From assembly GCA_021014325.1 (NCBI GenBank), contig CM037467.1:12921273-12985272 (forward strand): 64,000 nt of DNA. Direction: 5' to 3'. Positions 45,152 through 56,609 of the stretch are shown here, one piece after another. The DNA is from Plazaster borealis. Its lineage: Eukaryota; Echinodermata; Asteroidea; Forcipulatida; Labidiasteridae. Under the pieces are notes generated by a model. The model saw only the letters and a list, made by a program, of their open reading frames with translations. It was not told the DNA's origin and made no database searches. Within the stretch, counting starts at the first letter, position 1. Every line of letters starts with the position of its first letter. Position numbers and translations under genes: made by a program.

Positions 45152-45525
45152 AGGGAATGTATACCTTTGGTTTTTGGAACTATTCGATTGTTTTAATCCT
45201 ATATAATATGTAGATACATATACAATAAAAATAATTTTCATTTCAAAAGGTGGTTGCGTTTTTGAGATATCGCCGAAAATCCAGAGCGGTTATGTCCACG
45301 CAGGAAGAATAATCCGTAATTGGAATACACAATCTGAGCAGTACCGTTTCTCAGATTCAAGTTTGGGGGGATAAAAACTGATATCTTTTTTCACAACCAC
45401 ATTACTTCAAAGTGAAATGATTCTCAAAATACTTTATACTATCGAAGGTTGCTGTACTTCTAACCAAGTAGGTTTTACTGCCATTAATTTTAAGAGCGAT
45501 AACCAAACGTATACCTTCAATTTAA
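45148..45525 (+). mobile_element. TTAA MITE, family B copy B3
   Basis: It opens TTAAAGGGAATGTATACC and holds GGTTATGTCCACGCAGGAAG. The right end ACCAAACGTATACCTTC is followed by a decayed TTAA. Confidence 0.7.
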
Positions 45526-45664
45526 TGCCTTGAACCCTAAAAAGTGAAGACTAATAATAATATCAAACTCTGTTTTGTTTTGACACTTTTTCGAACTTGA
45601 TAAAGTTGGCATAGGATAAAGTTTGTCCACTTTCCCAACAGTTCATCTCACCTTACCTCCTTCT

Positions 45665-45960
45665 TTCATAAAGGGAGTTTATACTTTTGGTAAATTTCAA
45701 GGACCAGTATCCTCACTTGGTGTATCCCAACATAAACATGAAACAACAAACCTGTGAAAGTTTAAGCTCAATCGGTCATTGCAATCACCAGAAAAAAGTG
45801 GGGAAAAACCTTAAGTGTTTTCACTGTTTTCAAACATCGAGTTTTCGACTCATGAGATCAAAACTAATTGTTTTACTCATTTCTCAAAAACTACAGCACC
45901 TCAGCCAGTAATGTTTCAAGGGAAGCTTTTTATCATCATTATCTTTAACCCTTTAGTAGA
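45665..45960 (+). mobile_element. Partial family A relative
   Basis: AAGGGAGTTTATACTTTTGG, GACCAGTATCCTCACTTGG and TGTATCCCAACATAAACATG align with family A. The right end is lost. Confidence 0.5.
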
Positions 45961-46204
45961 GACCAAAGCGGCCACAAGCGGCTTGTACCGAAATGCCCAT
46001 AACGGCCGCAAGGTTTGACCTACTTCTATTCACATAAAAAGGTCAAAGTAAAGGTCATGTCCGGATATGAAATTTTCCAATGTAGTATTTTAACAGAGAA
46101 TCACAATTTCTAAACACATAAACTAAATTGTCTGTTTCATGTTATTTCTGATGACATTTTTACTGACAAAACTTGTTTAAAAAAATGAACAATATTAGCA
46201 ATGT

Positions 46205-46395
46205 CTGCAGGCGCGGATCCAGGGGGGGGTGTGGGGGGCGCACGCCCCCCCCTTTTTCATATGAAAAAAAAAAAAAAAAAGAGGGAGAGAGAGAGAAGGG
46301 GAGGGAGAAATGGGGCAACAAACTTCATTTATCATTTTGCTGCTTGGTATATTTTCACGCCCCCCGTTTGGAAAATCCTGGATCCGCCCCTGGTC
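46205..46395. mobile_element. Short inverted-repeat element ending in GGATCC blocks
   Basis: The left end is GCAGGCGCGGATCCAGG and the right end CCTGGATCCGCCCCTGG. The centre has an A-run and GA-rich stretch and CACGCCCCCC. Such CGGATCC-ended repeats are common in marine invertebrates; the class is not determined here. Confidence 0.5.
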
Positions 46396-46654
46396 TGTAC
46401 ATTTTGTGATGATTATACAGAAATGAGTGGTCTCTAAAGGGTTAAACCATGTAAGTTTAATGTAAATCTGTGAGCTTTTCTGTTTTGTGTTTTACCAGAA
46501 GTATAGAGACCCTTTAAGTTAATTTTATTACTTTCAAACTAATCTCAAGTATTATATATTGTTTTAAAATAAGTTTAGAATTAAAGTAAACGATACTTTT
46601 AAGTTTTTGCATCTTTATAATATCACGATATTGGCCTTAAATTAAATATGAACG

Positions 46655-46815
46655 GAGGCCAGAGAGGCCATACCCAAGCCCCACGATTGCCCTGGTCTTG
46701 GCCTTGGTGCCCCCTTCAAAAGTTTCCCATAGACTTTAAGATTTTGCAAACTGGCCCTTGACTTGCAAAATGAAATCGGCCTTTGCCGTTTTAAAGATAA
46801 AATTGTAGGCCCGTG
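46655..46815 (-). repeat. Family H copy
   Basis: AAAAGTTTCCCATAGACTTT and GGTCTTGGCCTTGGTGCCC mark a reverse-orientation H copy, upstream of the transporter start exon. Confidence 0.55.
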
Positions 46816-47188
46816 TAGTGTATAGTCATAGTCTATCCAAGATTGCGGACCCGATCCATAACTGATGTCAGCTGAATTAAAACTAACTATGTTCCACCAC
46901 CATAGAATCTAATTCTACCCCCATGACCTCCATAGTTCCACATTGACATAAATGCAACATAAGCAAAAAACAAACACGTTGTATGTGCTTCCTATTTTGT
47001 AACGGACGGAACGTGTTCCCCCGCACGTTCCTTGATCAACTTCTTCGATTCGAAGACTCTTCTAATTCTTTCTCTTCAAACGAGATTTCCAGCAATACAG
47101 AAAATAAGAAGAATCGTACGATTAAACCGCAAACAATCAAAACTTACTGACAGTAACCAAATAAATCAAGAAAAAGTCATCAACTTAC

Positions 47189-47350
47189 GTTCACAGGTTT
47201 AATTTCCTTGGCTATACACGAGTGTCGGTCCGTACACCTCAGGTCCACAAAACACACTGAAGCGTGATGATCGGCACACACATCATATCCACCAACAACA
47301 CTGAAACTATTTTGATCAAGTTTTCGCGTCAAAACAGAGTCAATCGCGCG
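47189..47350 (-). other. Probable non-coding first exon and promoter side of the SLC23-like gene
   Basis: On the minus strand the sequence ends CCTGTGAAC at 47189 and is followed by GTAAGTTG, a near-consensus donor. The start exon at 42280 has an acceptor just before its 18 UTR bases, so an upstream exon is required. The 5' limit is unknown; 47350 is a placeholder. No TATA box is clear. Confidence 0.45.
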
Positions 47351-49242
47351 AACAGTGAATGCACAACGGCGCCCTCATGCGAATCTAGACTGCCATTTAT
47401 TGTTCTCAGTAGACGACAACAAAAATGCAGTAACTATTTAAAGCCAATACATAATGTGATTTTCCGCCAGAGCTTGACACTACAAATTATTTAAGTGCTA
47501 TTAATACCTGCAATTTAACGCCAAATAATATTAATAACACTATATTAAACAACAATTTGTAAAATGGCAAGGAGCCGGATACCGGACATAGGACAAACCG
47601 GCTTAGACACAGACGAACAAAACATACAATGATGTAACCACTGGTCCTTTCTCTATGATGTAATCGATGGAAACCGATAAACATCTGACCAGTGGCCACA
47701 TCAAGGACTATCACGCCCTTACCAAAGTGGCCACACAAAGGACTTACCAACATGTGACCACACCAAGGACTATAAACCTTGTGACCTTTGCATGTTTACA
47801 ATAAGTGTGACCTTGTACATCCTTGGGCCTTTATGGCAGGGATACTGCACTAGTCATATGGGAAAGTTTACATTTTGTGTCATAATTTCCACATAAATCC
47901 AAGAGTTATAAAAGTAACAGCTGAACAAGTTTTGAGATGTGCCCACTTTAATCATATCAAAGGTTGAAAAAAATTAGACAGTGCAATCTCCATAAAACTA
48001 AGTTTTTATGGTTTCTTCCCATTGAGCTGTGTACAAATCGTGCCTGCAGGAAGTCCAGGCTAGTTGGTGGCTCTTTTGTAAACATGTGATGTCACAGGTC
48101 ACATCGTCTATACCCAGCCATTTTACCAAAGTGGCCACCAAGGATTACCACGCCCTCACCAACACCAAGGACGATCACGCCATTTTACCAAAGTGGCCAC
48201 ACCAAGGGGGGTACCAAATCCTTACAACATAAACACAGCTGGAGCTAGGACAACCACGCTCGGGTGTATACATGTACACACACATGAACATTCAATGGGG
48301 GTCTACTGACCCCAATACAGTTCAAAAACATGTCACGCACCTTGCCTGAACCATTCACCGATGCATACAGTGCACCTATCAATGAAGTACTTACAAAGTT
48401 CTACCCCAAAATGCTATTCCCCAAGTTGGGAAACGAGGGGGAAGATGGCCCCGGAGAAACCGCCGGGCACCCTAAATCTAACTTTACCATTAATTATAAA
48501 CGATAAAAAGAGAGAAGTGTATCCCATTGTCCTAGTAACACATCAGAAATTCCCCAAATTTGAAAACGAGGGGGACAGGTAAGATAGCCCGACCGAAACA
48601 CGGATGGCACTATCGTAAGAAAAATTACATAACCCTGGCCATTAGGGCCTACATTAGAAATTACGTGATAAAATTTTACCTACAAATGAAATTGTAAGAC
48701 CTTTACAATTTTCTGTTAGTTTCTGCAAAAAACTGCCAAACGTGCAACGCACGCCCCAAGAAAAGTGGCAGTAGGCAGTAGTAGGCCTACCTCAAAACAG
48801 AAAATTACCAAGCTCCCATTGAAAGATTATAAGGCAGCGAATTGTCGCAAAACATGGCATTGCCAGCGCCTGAAAGATGGACACCATCAAACCTTCCTTG
48901 CAAACAAAGTTTAAGGAACCAACAAGTGATTGCAGTTCAACAAGGGGCATTTTATTTTTACCCAGTGCGGCATGAATTTTGCTGCACAAACTTGCTTGGA
49001 AACAGTGTCAATCTCTAAACCCACAATTAAGTTATAACTTGAACTGACCCAACAGTCTTTTCCTGTGCTATAGGCACGCCCAACTTCTCACATAGATCTG
49101 TAAAGGCCGACCCCCCCCCCCCCCTCCCCCGAAGACCGAAAGGAGGTTCCAATAAACAAAAAATCTGCCAAACTTCCTCCATGATAATGAGTAACAAACT
49201 GTGATTGAATATTATCAACCTGATTGACCTGAAATTGATAAT
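47351..49242. other. Intergenic stretch with degenerate repeats
   Basis: A loose repeat of CCAAAGTGGCCACAC / ACCAAGGACTATCACGCC occurs near 47.69-47.78 and 48.12-48.21 kb. A copy of the 29.9-kb repeat is at 47905-48095. A 14-C run is at 49111-49124. No exon is supported. Confidence 0.4.
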
Positions 49243-49446
49243 ATTTTTCACCGCATGAGGGCGCTTTCTTCAGGTATGTCTTGCATCACAATTACAGTTT
49301 CATCTTATTTTAATTGCCCGTATCTTGCATCAACGACGAAATGCATAAACATAACAACAACATAAATTGAAAAACCCGTTTGTTTACTTGTTTTTCATCA
49401 CGTAAAAATTGGTCCACATGCGCCCTCACGCGGTCAAAAATACGGC
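49243..49446. mobile_element. Family J MITE, second copy
   Basis: The ends are CACCGCATGAGGGCGC and GCGCCCTCACGCGGTC, inverted. The middle is A+T-rich with ACGTAAAAATTGGTCCAC, matching ACGTGATGCAA-type text of the 21.8-kb copy only loosely. Confidence 0.6.
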
Positions 49447-52329
49447 GAATTCTAAAAATGTACTAAACAATTCAAAAAGGGAACAATAGAACAGCCCATA
49501 GGCAAGCATTATTGACAAAATAAAATAACCCATCAATAAAATAATCCATTATTGATTCGTCCTTCGGAGAACCCAGTGCACTTATCGTAAAGAGAAGGGG
49601 TTCGCCCCGGTGTTCCTGGTTTGATTAGCTGCATAGTGCGCCACAGCACCTTGTAAACCATTACAATAAATTATAAATTTGTAAAGTAAAAGGTCTCATA
49701 CTGTCTTCAACACGTACCTAGCTCAACATACTTTGCAGGATAAATTATAATAATGTTCGAGCGCCTTGATGGTCACTAAATGATGGAATGAGAGCTATAA
49801 TAGAAGCCATTATCATTATTATTGATTAACTGTCAATGTTTTGTGTGTGTGTGTGTGAAGGCTGCGGCACTGGACTTGTTGCACTACCGGTATACGGTTT
49901 CATCTTGAATAATAATGTATACCTATGGCCGGCTTCAGCTGTTAGTGTTAAACTGCTTGTGTGTTGGGCTGGGGTTTTGTTTTTGTTCGGGGGGTGGGGG
50001 TGTTTTGTGTTTTTCCCTTTTCCCTTCCCCCTTCTTTCTCATGGTAGTTTTAAAGGGTCTGTCGGCTAGGTAATTACTCTAAAAACTAATTACTCTAATG
50101 GCAATAAAAACTTACTTGGAAAGAAGTACAGCGGCTTTGGATAGTACAATGCATTTTGAGAAACATTTCACTTAGGAGTACTGCGGTTATGGAAAAATAT
50201 ATCACTTATTATCCCCAAAAATTTGAATATGAGAAACGTTACTGCAGTAACGTTCTTTAATTCCTACCTCCATGGTATGATACAATCCCTTTAAAGCCAA
50301 TCTTGTGTTATAATTGTGCAATAAGTAACAAAAGTGCAATTAGCAAGGCTGTAAGTCAAGCATTGAATACAGGGCTTAATAGATATACACACCACACCAG
50401 GAATTGAACCTTGATGGTTTTGAAGCACTTTACAAACTACGCCAACGGACATAGATAGTCCACCCTTGGACAGGATGTACTTTTTGACGTTGCCAAGAGT
50501 GGCCTTTGTCCTTAAAAAAAAAATAGAAATGACAATTCTAGCGGCAAGTGAAGAAAAAAAGAATGCCTAAATCAGCACGAGCCCGCTGCATGCTGACTCG
50601 AGAAACAAGATGGCTGCCACGCACCTTGCAAAAACCCGAAGTTGTGACACACACATGGAATGTAATTCCAACAACCTATGGTGGTTTTTTGTATAAGTCT
50701 GTAGTCCAAAAGCTACCAGAGCAATCACCAAAAGGGAAGGGCGGCAGGACCAACACTTTTTATCATCTTTTGTAGTCTCTGAGCAGCCATTTTGTAGTCT
50801 CTGATAGAACAGCCATTGAACGCCTCAAGCCAATTTTTGCAATGACACGGCTCGTTTAGCTTGGGGAGAAACAAATTCATTGTCATATACATTCACGGTA
50901 TCAAATCATAATTGTACTGATTGATTTTACATCCAATCTGCCAACCAACCCGTAAATAATTTACAGACCACATTTCAAATACACTAGCGGTTACAGTTTA
51001 TTGCTATACATTTTACAGTTCACTGTAAATAATATTACAATTTCATGTAAACAAATACATCAAAGTAATGTTTTGGGGTTGTTGTGTTGTTGTTGTTGTT
51101 GTGGGTTTTTTTTGGGGGGGGGTGGGGTGGGGGTTACAGTTTCCTGTAATGTTTAAGAGTAAAAAATATATATATGAAAATAAAAACATAACAAAACAAA
51201 ATGAACAATTTGCAAATTACAAGGTTTGGTCGGCAGATCGTCTGCAAGTCTTTTTACTGTAAAATTTACAAATGTTTTTTATTGCAGCAAAATGTAAAAC
51301 AAAATGACATATCACTGTAGATTTGTTTGCTTTTGTCCACGAGTTTGTAAAGCTTACGACCACATCACCTGCGAAGCCAACCAAATAAAAAGTATTAATC
51401 AATTAATTGCAACCTTAATAGAAATATTGATACATTGGCTTTCATCTGACATGCAGGCCTACTGAAGTGGTGAGCATACTCATTGACATGGAAATTAGTT
51501 CTAACAAATTAAATAAAAACTTTGGCAAATATCGGCAAAACTATGAGATCCCAAAGAGTCAGTCGGCTTCATTTGCAGCGCATGCGTAGTGTCCCTAATC
51601 TCACTTCCTGTTTCTTTGTTTTTAAAACGAGAGTCGACTGTTATCCAGAATTCATGCAATTCTTCAAAAAATGCAATCAGACAGGAAACAAATGTTGTGG
51701 TGCAAATTTAATGATACATTTTATACACAGGGTGTTCTAGAAAACAACCAACACAAAATGTTGAATCTAGTTTTCTCAGTTTAATATCATTTAAAACGCT
51801 TGCCAACAAGACATTGTTGAAGCTCGGTAGGCCTAATCAGGCTAAAAAACAACATGAAGAATGTCATACTAAATGTAATTTAGGCCACAATCAAAACATA
51901 AAAACTTGTAAAGTAAACTGTAACAGCCGTCTGTCAGTAGTTGTCAGCAATCCCATCAATGAACACATCAAATGAAGAGCCACATCATGATTCACAGGCC
52001 CAGCCTTCCCATTAAAACAAATGAAAACAAAACCACAGACAATCAAAATTGGCTGGTTTTTAAATAACTTTTATTCCGTTTCAAGGACGCACGTCAATTA
52101 TCAGTAATTTGAAACACTGTTAGCCAATGCACATCTATCTCAAAAAGTCAATTTGTTATAATGGACTTGGTAGACATCGTTACTCAAGTCTGACGGTCGT
52201 GTTTGTCTTTAAAAAAAACTACCTTTAATAGCCCATGCCATGCTAACCAACCGTTAATGAGCTTCATCAGGGCGACAATGTATTATAGCGTATCCTTGAA
52301 CAAGTAAATTCTGATAATGGCAGCTGCTT
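49447..52329. other. Intergenic stretch, no gene seen
   Basis: It contains a retroposon-tail-like block at 49560-49680 (CACAGCACCTTGTAAACC), a GT run near 49842, and an internally deleted family B MITE at 50050-50294 (TTAA on both sides). Between 50.3 and 52.3 kb no repeat with defined ends or exon-like frame stands out. Confidence 0.4.
50050..50294 (-). mobile_element. TTAA MITE, family B copy B4, internally deleted
   Basis: TTAA flanks both ends. It opens AAAGGGTCTGTCGGC and ends GATACAATCCCTTT. About 140 bases present in other B copies, including the CCACGCAGGAAG block, are missing. Confidence 0.7.
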
Positions 52330-52373
52330 ATAAGGTTTGGTACGTTTGGTAATGACTCTGAACATTAATGGCA

Positions 52374-52521
52374 ACAGACTTTGTAAGTCTCGCGCGTATT
52401 CGCAATTGAGACACGTTGAAGTGCGGGAGTTTGTTTCTTTCACGCGTTAAAGCAATGTAAGTGGGACCCAAAGTGGTCCCAAACATGTTCGAATACGCGC
52501 GAGACTTGCACAGTCTATACA
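52374..52521. mobile_element. Family C element, short form
   Basis: The left end AGACTTTGTAAGTCTCGCGC and the right end GCGCGAGACTTGCACAGTCT are inverted. The centre has TTCACGCGTTAAAGCAATG and GGTCCC inverted pairs. Confidence 0.75.
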
Positions 52522-52531
52522 AAATTACTTG

Positions 52532-52690
52532 GGCCCTTTTCGAAACGACCGGCTTCGGCTTGGATTCGGCTTCAGGCTCCGTTCTCTCGTCTGGATCCCT
52601 GAACTCATGGCACGCGTATAGTCAAACATCCGAGGGGCCTAGCTAGCCTGAAGCCGAATCCAAGCCGAAGCCGGTCGTTTCGAAAAGGGC
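52532..52690. mobile_element. Family D hairpin element with 43-base arms
   Basis: The arms are exact complements: CCCTTTTCGAAACGACCGGC continuing through TTCGGCTTGGATTCGGCTTC on the left, and the reverse on the right. The loop of about 70 bases contains GTTCTCTCGTCTGGATCC. A diverged copy is at 60375-60512. Confidence 0.8.
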
Positions 52691-52954
52691 TTTGGATAGG
52701 CCTAGTATAATGCATTTTGACGGTTATAGAAAAAGATATCACTTTTTATCCCCCGAAAAAATTTGAATCTGAGAAGCGTTACTGACAGTAACGTTTCTCA
52801 GATTGTGTACAATTCCAATGCAGATTATTCTTCCTGCGTGGACATAACCGTTCCAGATTTTCGGCAATATTTCAAAAACACTACCACCTTTCGAAAGGAA
52901 ATTTTCACAGGTTATAGTTTGATGGTAAACGGTGTCACATTTTCGTGCTAAATT

Positions 52955-53186
52955 TAGCATAAAAAATGCTTAAGCGTAAGCGTAAGCGTATTTTACAGGT
53001 TAGCAAGAAAATTAGGCAGCCAGCTTGTGCGTTCACCATGGATTTGCATTGTTACGTCATTCATTTTCATACAGTAAGCACCGGAAGGTTAGCATGCCTT
53101 TTCGTGTGTTTACGGTTAGCAGTGCTATGAAATGGAAACTCGCGCAGCAGTCAGCACAAAATCGGCCGTTAAAAACTGCAGCTCTA
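52955..53186. mobile_element. Family E2 element, partial
   Basis: ATTTTACAGGTTAGCAAG, TTGCATTGTTACGTCATTC and TTACGGTTAGCAGTGCTATG match E2. The left end is replaced by short GCGTAA repeats. Confidence 0.65.
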
Positions 53187-54042
53187 TGAAATAAACTGTG
53201 CAAGTCTCGCGCGTATCATCGAACATAGACTGTGCAAGTCTCGCGCATATTTGAACTTCCGGGACCATTGTGGTCCCAACCATATGGAGATTTACGTGGG
53301 CACGATTTTGTTTTGTCAATTATTTTAGTTTAACGAGGTATATGCCCGTGAAAAATACATATGTTGTTGGGAATGTAAAACTAAGTTATAAAAAAATATG
53401 AAAGTAAAATCATTTCAACAATATAACGAAGAAAACCCGATAATTAAACTTGACCTCAACTTCCGGTTGCTGCAAAAAATGAAGAATTTTGTGCTCATCT
53501 CCGATCACAAAACTTATGTAAACGCTTGTTTTAGATGAGCGATGTTAATCGCCAGATACTGTAATCGCAACGCGAAGCCTTTTCATTGCAGTCTATGGTT
53601 GTTGCGGCGTCAGCGTCCTCTATAAACTGTGTCAAACGTTAATTTTACGCCCGTGTGACCTTCGCGAATCCACGTAAGTGGTTTCTGAAAAGTTAAGATC
53701 GAATAAGCATCCTTGTCCCAGAGTTTCAATTTTTGCTTCACTAATAATTAACACATTATTTGTGTATTTATTATAAAAACTAAAACTGATTTTATTAACA
53801 TGTAATGGGTATTTTTGTTTTTCAGATTTCGTCATTAGATATAATATAAAACAAAGATTTGATTTCAGAGAAAAAAATGTTCTTCTATTGACGTGTTTTC
53901 TCGTTCCGATATACGCGCGAGACTTGCACAGTCTATTGGGACCCGATAAAGCGCGTGAGTTAGTTTCGTTCACGCGTTAAAGCATTGCCCGTGACCAAAA
54001 TGGTCCCAAAAATGTTCGAATACGCGCGAGACTTGCACGGTC
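53187..54042. mobile_element. Clustered family C termini
   Basis: Termini of type ACTGTGCAAGTCTCGCGC occur at about 53190 and 53228, and inverted ones near 53910 and 54018. They define at least one element of about 710 bases (53226-53938) next to a short copy (53937-54042). No transposase frame is present. Confidence 0.65.
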
Positions 54043-54446
54043 TATTTGGCCCTAGCCCTGGAGACGTGACTGCGGGCGTGCACATGCGCGCGCTGCGTGT
54101 TTAATATTTTCGTTCGAACGCAGTTTTTTTTTCGTTCGAAGGAAGATTATTTTTGCTCTAAAGAAATTTTTTTTAACCGTTTTTGTTTCCCTTCCTATGT
54201 CCCTTTAAAAGCTCCGTTTACAGTCGACTTGTCATTGGTAATTATAAAGAAATAATTCATTAGCTCTTACCAACAAGAAGCTTTTAGTAGGCCCTATTGA
54301 TTTGAATTTGTTTACACATGCGTTCATTTTATTAATTTCACCTTATTATTATTGGTTGAGTTGGGTAGATGACATAATGAAACAATATTTACCTTAACAA
54401 TTGACCTTAAAATAGACGAAAGAGAAAGTATTCATTCTTGCTTAAA

Positions 54447-54861
54447 TCCTATAGACCCCTTGTATAAAAAATGACGCCATCCAATGGCGCCATCCCTGAG
54501 GCCAAAAGGATGCAAATCATTGGACGATAGCTGGGCCCAATAAAAGTAGCTAAGCACAACAAAATTATGCTTAACAGAACAGGGTTAGCAGCCAAAATAC
54601 CATGTCACATGTACAATTTGTGACTTCAGCGTACTTGGAGCGTTTCGCGTCATGCAAGGGGGTCTATTCATTGATCTCTATTATATTAATTATAATAGAG
54701 ATCAATGGGTCAACGCACATATACGAACATTGCGCGTCTCTCATTTCCATCATTTTGGAAGTCAACTCTTTCGTACATGTTTGTGCACGATTTTGACACC
54801 CAAAATGACTCCCAGGATAGGCGCATGTGAGTGCGATGCGCGTTGTGCAAGGGGTCTATAT
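54447..54861. mobile_element. Inverted-repeat element with a central perfect hairpin
   Basis: The outer ends are CCTATAGACCCCTTG and CAAGGGGTCTATATAGG. Inside, at 54670-54706, two 16-base arms (ATTGATCTCTATTATA and its complement) flank TTAAT. A family E fragment lies at 54536-54630. Confidence 0.6.
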
Positions 54862-54892
54862 AGGCCCATTAATATCAGCTAAGCCAAATTCT

Positions 54893-55330
54893 GCTAAGCT
54901 AATTCTGCTAAGCTAGCAAAAGAATGGGTTACCATCCAAAGCACGGTGTAATTTACGTTGTGTAACATGGTTACCTGCGATTTATTTTTTGCTTGAGAAG
55001 CATTATACCATTTTCTGCTTCAAATATATAATGAAGTTGGGCCCAGTCCAATTCAATTCAATTCGTGTAGGTTTATTATTCAACCAAACAAATATACGAC
55101 AGTAGTTAAAAATACTAAAATTGACGAGTTTACAATTTAAAAAAACGACAAAAGTTTGTAAAATTAAACAGAACAAACCCTGTATAGCGATAAAACCTGA
55201 AAAAAGGTAGATCAAACATACTCCATAGATAGCACAAAAAGCATCGTTCAAAAAAGTTGCTGATGTTGCAGCAATGTTGCATAACATGACCAGCTAAGCA
55301 TGAAAACCCCAAAACTAAAACACTGTGGGG
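54893..55330. repeat. Family E copy followed by a retroposon-tail-like block
   Basis: A diverged E copy spans 54893-55047. From 55055 the text GTGTAGGTTTATTATTCAAC and the following A-rich block read as an antisense retroposon 3' end. The open frames on the minus strand are not convincing genes. Confidence 0.45.
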
Positions 55331-55805
55331 CAACTGTCATTAGTGTGAAATAACAGGTTATTTTGACGGGAAACATATATACCAAAGGTTTATGGCGTGC
55401 TTGCCCGAATGCGATTTGAACAACGATGATCGAGCGTTATCTAGTTACTTAAAAGTCAATGAATAACTCACGATTTAAAAAACACATTCCCAGTTGAGGA
55501 ATCAATACATTAGGTCTCGTTCATTTTCTGTACTTTTAAAGAAAAAATGATAAAAGAAAATATATATTTTAGCATTTAATATCAAACACTACATGAATGG
55601 TGATAAAATTATCATTATTAAATTGTGTTTTGCTCTAAACGCGAAATGATTCGTGTGAAAGACAGGGAATTGGAGTCCAAATTATTATGATTATACTTTT
55701 ATGCCCCCTATATATCGTACGAAATTTTAATATTATAATTATTGTTTACGTTCGTAGTGCCTTTAGTAGGCCTATTCTCTTATAGGTATTGTACGGGATT
55801 GGTAG

Positions 55806-56461
55806 AGCTGACAAAATAGTCGTATAGACAGTATTCGTGTTTTGTGAGATCAAAACGAAATAAAAAACCTGTGAAAATTTGGACTTAATCCGTTGTGAGA
55901 GCCAGGAAAATACAGCGAAAAAACATGTACAATATTTTCAGCATGTAAATGCATTGTCCTTAATTTTGGTTGTGACAACTGAAATCAGGTGTTGCGTTTT
56001 TAAGGTTTTCAGATACAGTCTGACTTCACTTCAGAGGGAAATGTTGGAAATGGTGGGGGGGTTTTCACCTTAAAGGCAATGTACACGTTTGGTAATTACT
56101 CAAAATATATATTAGCATAAAAAACTGCCTTGGTAACGAGCAACAGATAGTACAAAACATTGTGAAAAACGACTCCCTCTGAAGTAACGTAGTTTTTGAG
56201 AAAGAGGTAATTTCTCACTAAAATAATAAAAGACTTCTCGCAAGAATTAGCCTTTTATTCCTATCTGAAAGCACACAAAATTGTACAACAAGGGTGTTTT
56301 TTCTTTCATCATTTTCTTGCAACTTCGATGACCAATTGAGCCCAAATTTTCACAGGCTTGTTATTTTATGCATATGTTGGGATACACCAAGTGAGAACAC
56401 TGGTCTTTGACAATTACCAAACGTGTTCAGTGCCTTTAACCAATCCTGTAAAATACCTTTA
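55806..56461. mobile_element. Family K element carrying family A copy A5, upstream of the discoidin gene
   Basis: K-type text (GATACAGTCTGACTTCACTT, CAGAGGGAAATG) runs to 56069. A5 (56070-56439, TTAA on both sides, reverse orientation) follows, and the K right end CCAATCCTGTAAAATACC then TTTAA resumes to 56461. The first ATG of the next gene is 149 bases further. Confidence 0.7.
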
Positions 56462-56609
56462 ATCGGTCGGTGACGTTGCTGTAATATTTACGAAGGACTT
56501 GGTTAAATGCTTTGCACAGATCAGTATTAGGCATTCGCCGCATATACAAGTCGACCTCTCCTTTCGGTGAACATAATAATTGAAAAGAAGAAAATTGGAC
56601 ACACTTTGA

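Larger units (their letters stand above)
52335..52930 (-). mobile_element. Family B MITE (B5) split by a C and a D element
   Basis: The B sequence runs from GGTACGTTTGGTAATGACTC to about 52373, and resumes at about 52687 with GGCTTTGGATAGGCC then TATAATGCATTTTGA. Between them lie family C (52374-52521) and family D (52532-52690). The outermost ends have decayed. Confidence 0.7.

Noticed and set aside
50548..50775. 75-residue frame with KKKRMPKSARARCM start
   Set aside because: Short, basic and isolated, with no recognisable family and no splice context. It cannot be told from chance.
55003..55333. Hydrophobic minus-strand frames resembling a membrane protein
   Set aside because: T-rich antisense of a retroposon-tail-like block gives F- and L-rich translations in two frames; there is no splice or homology support.
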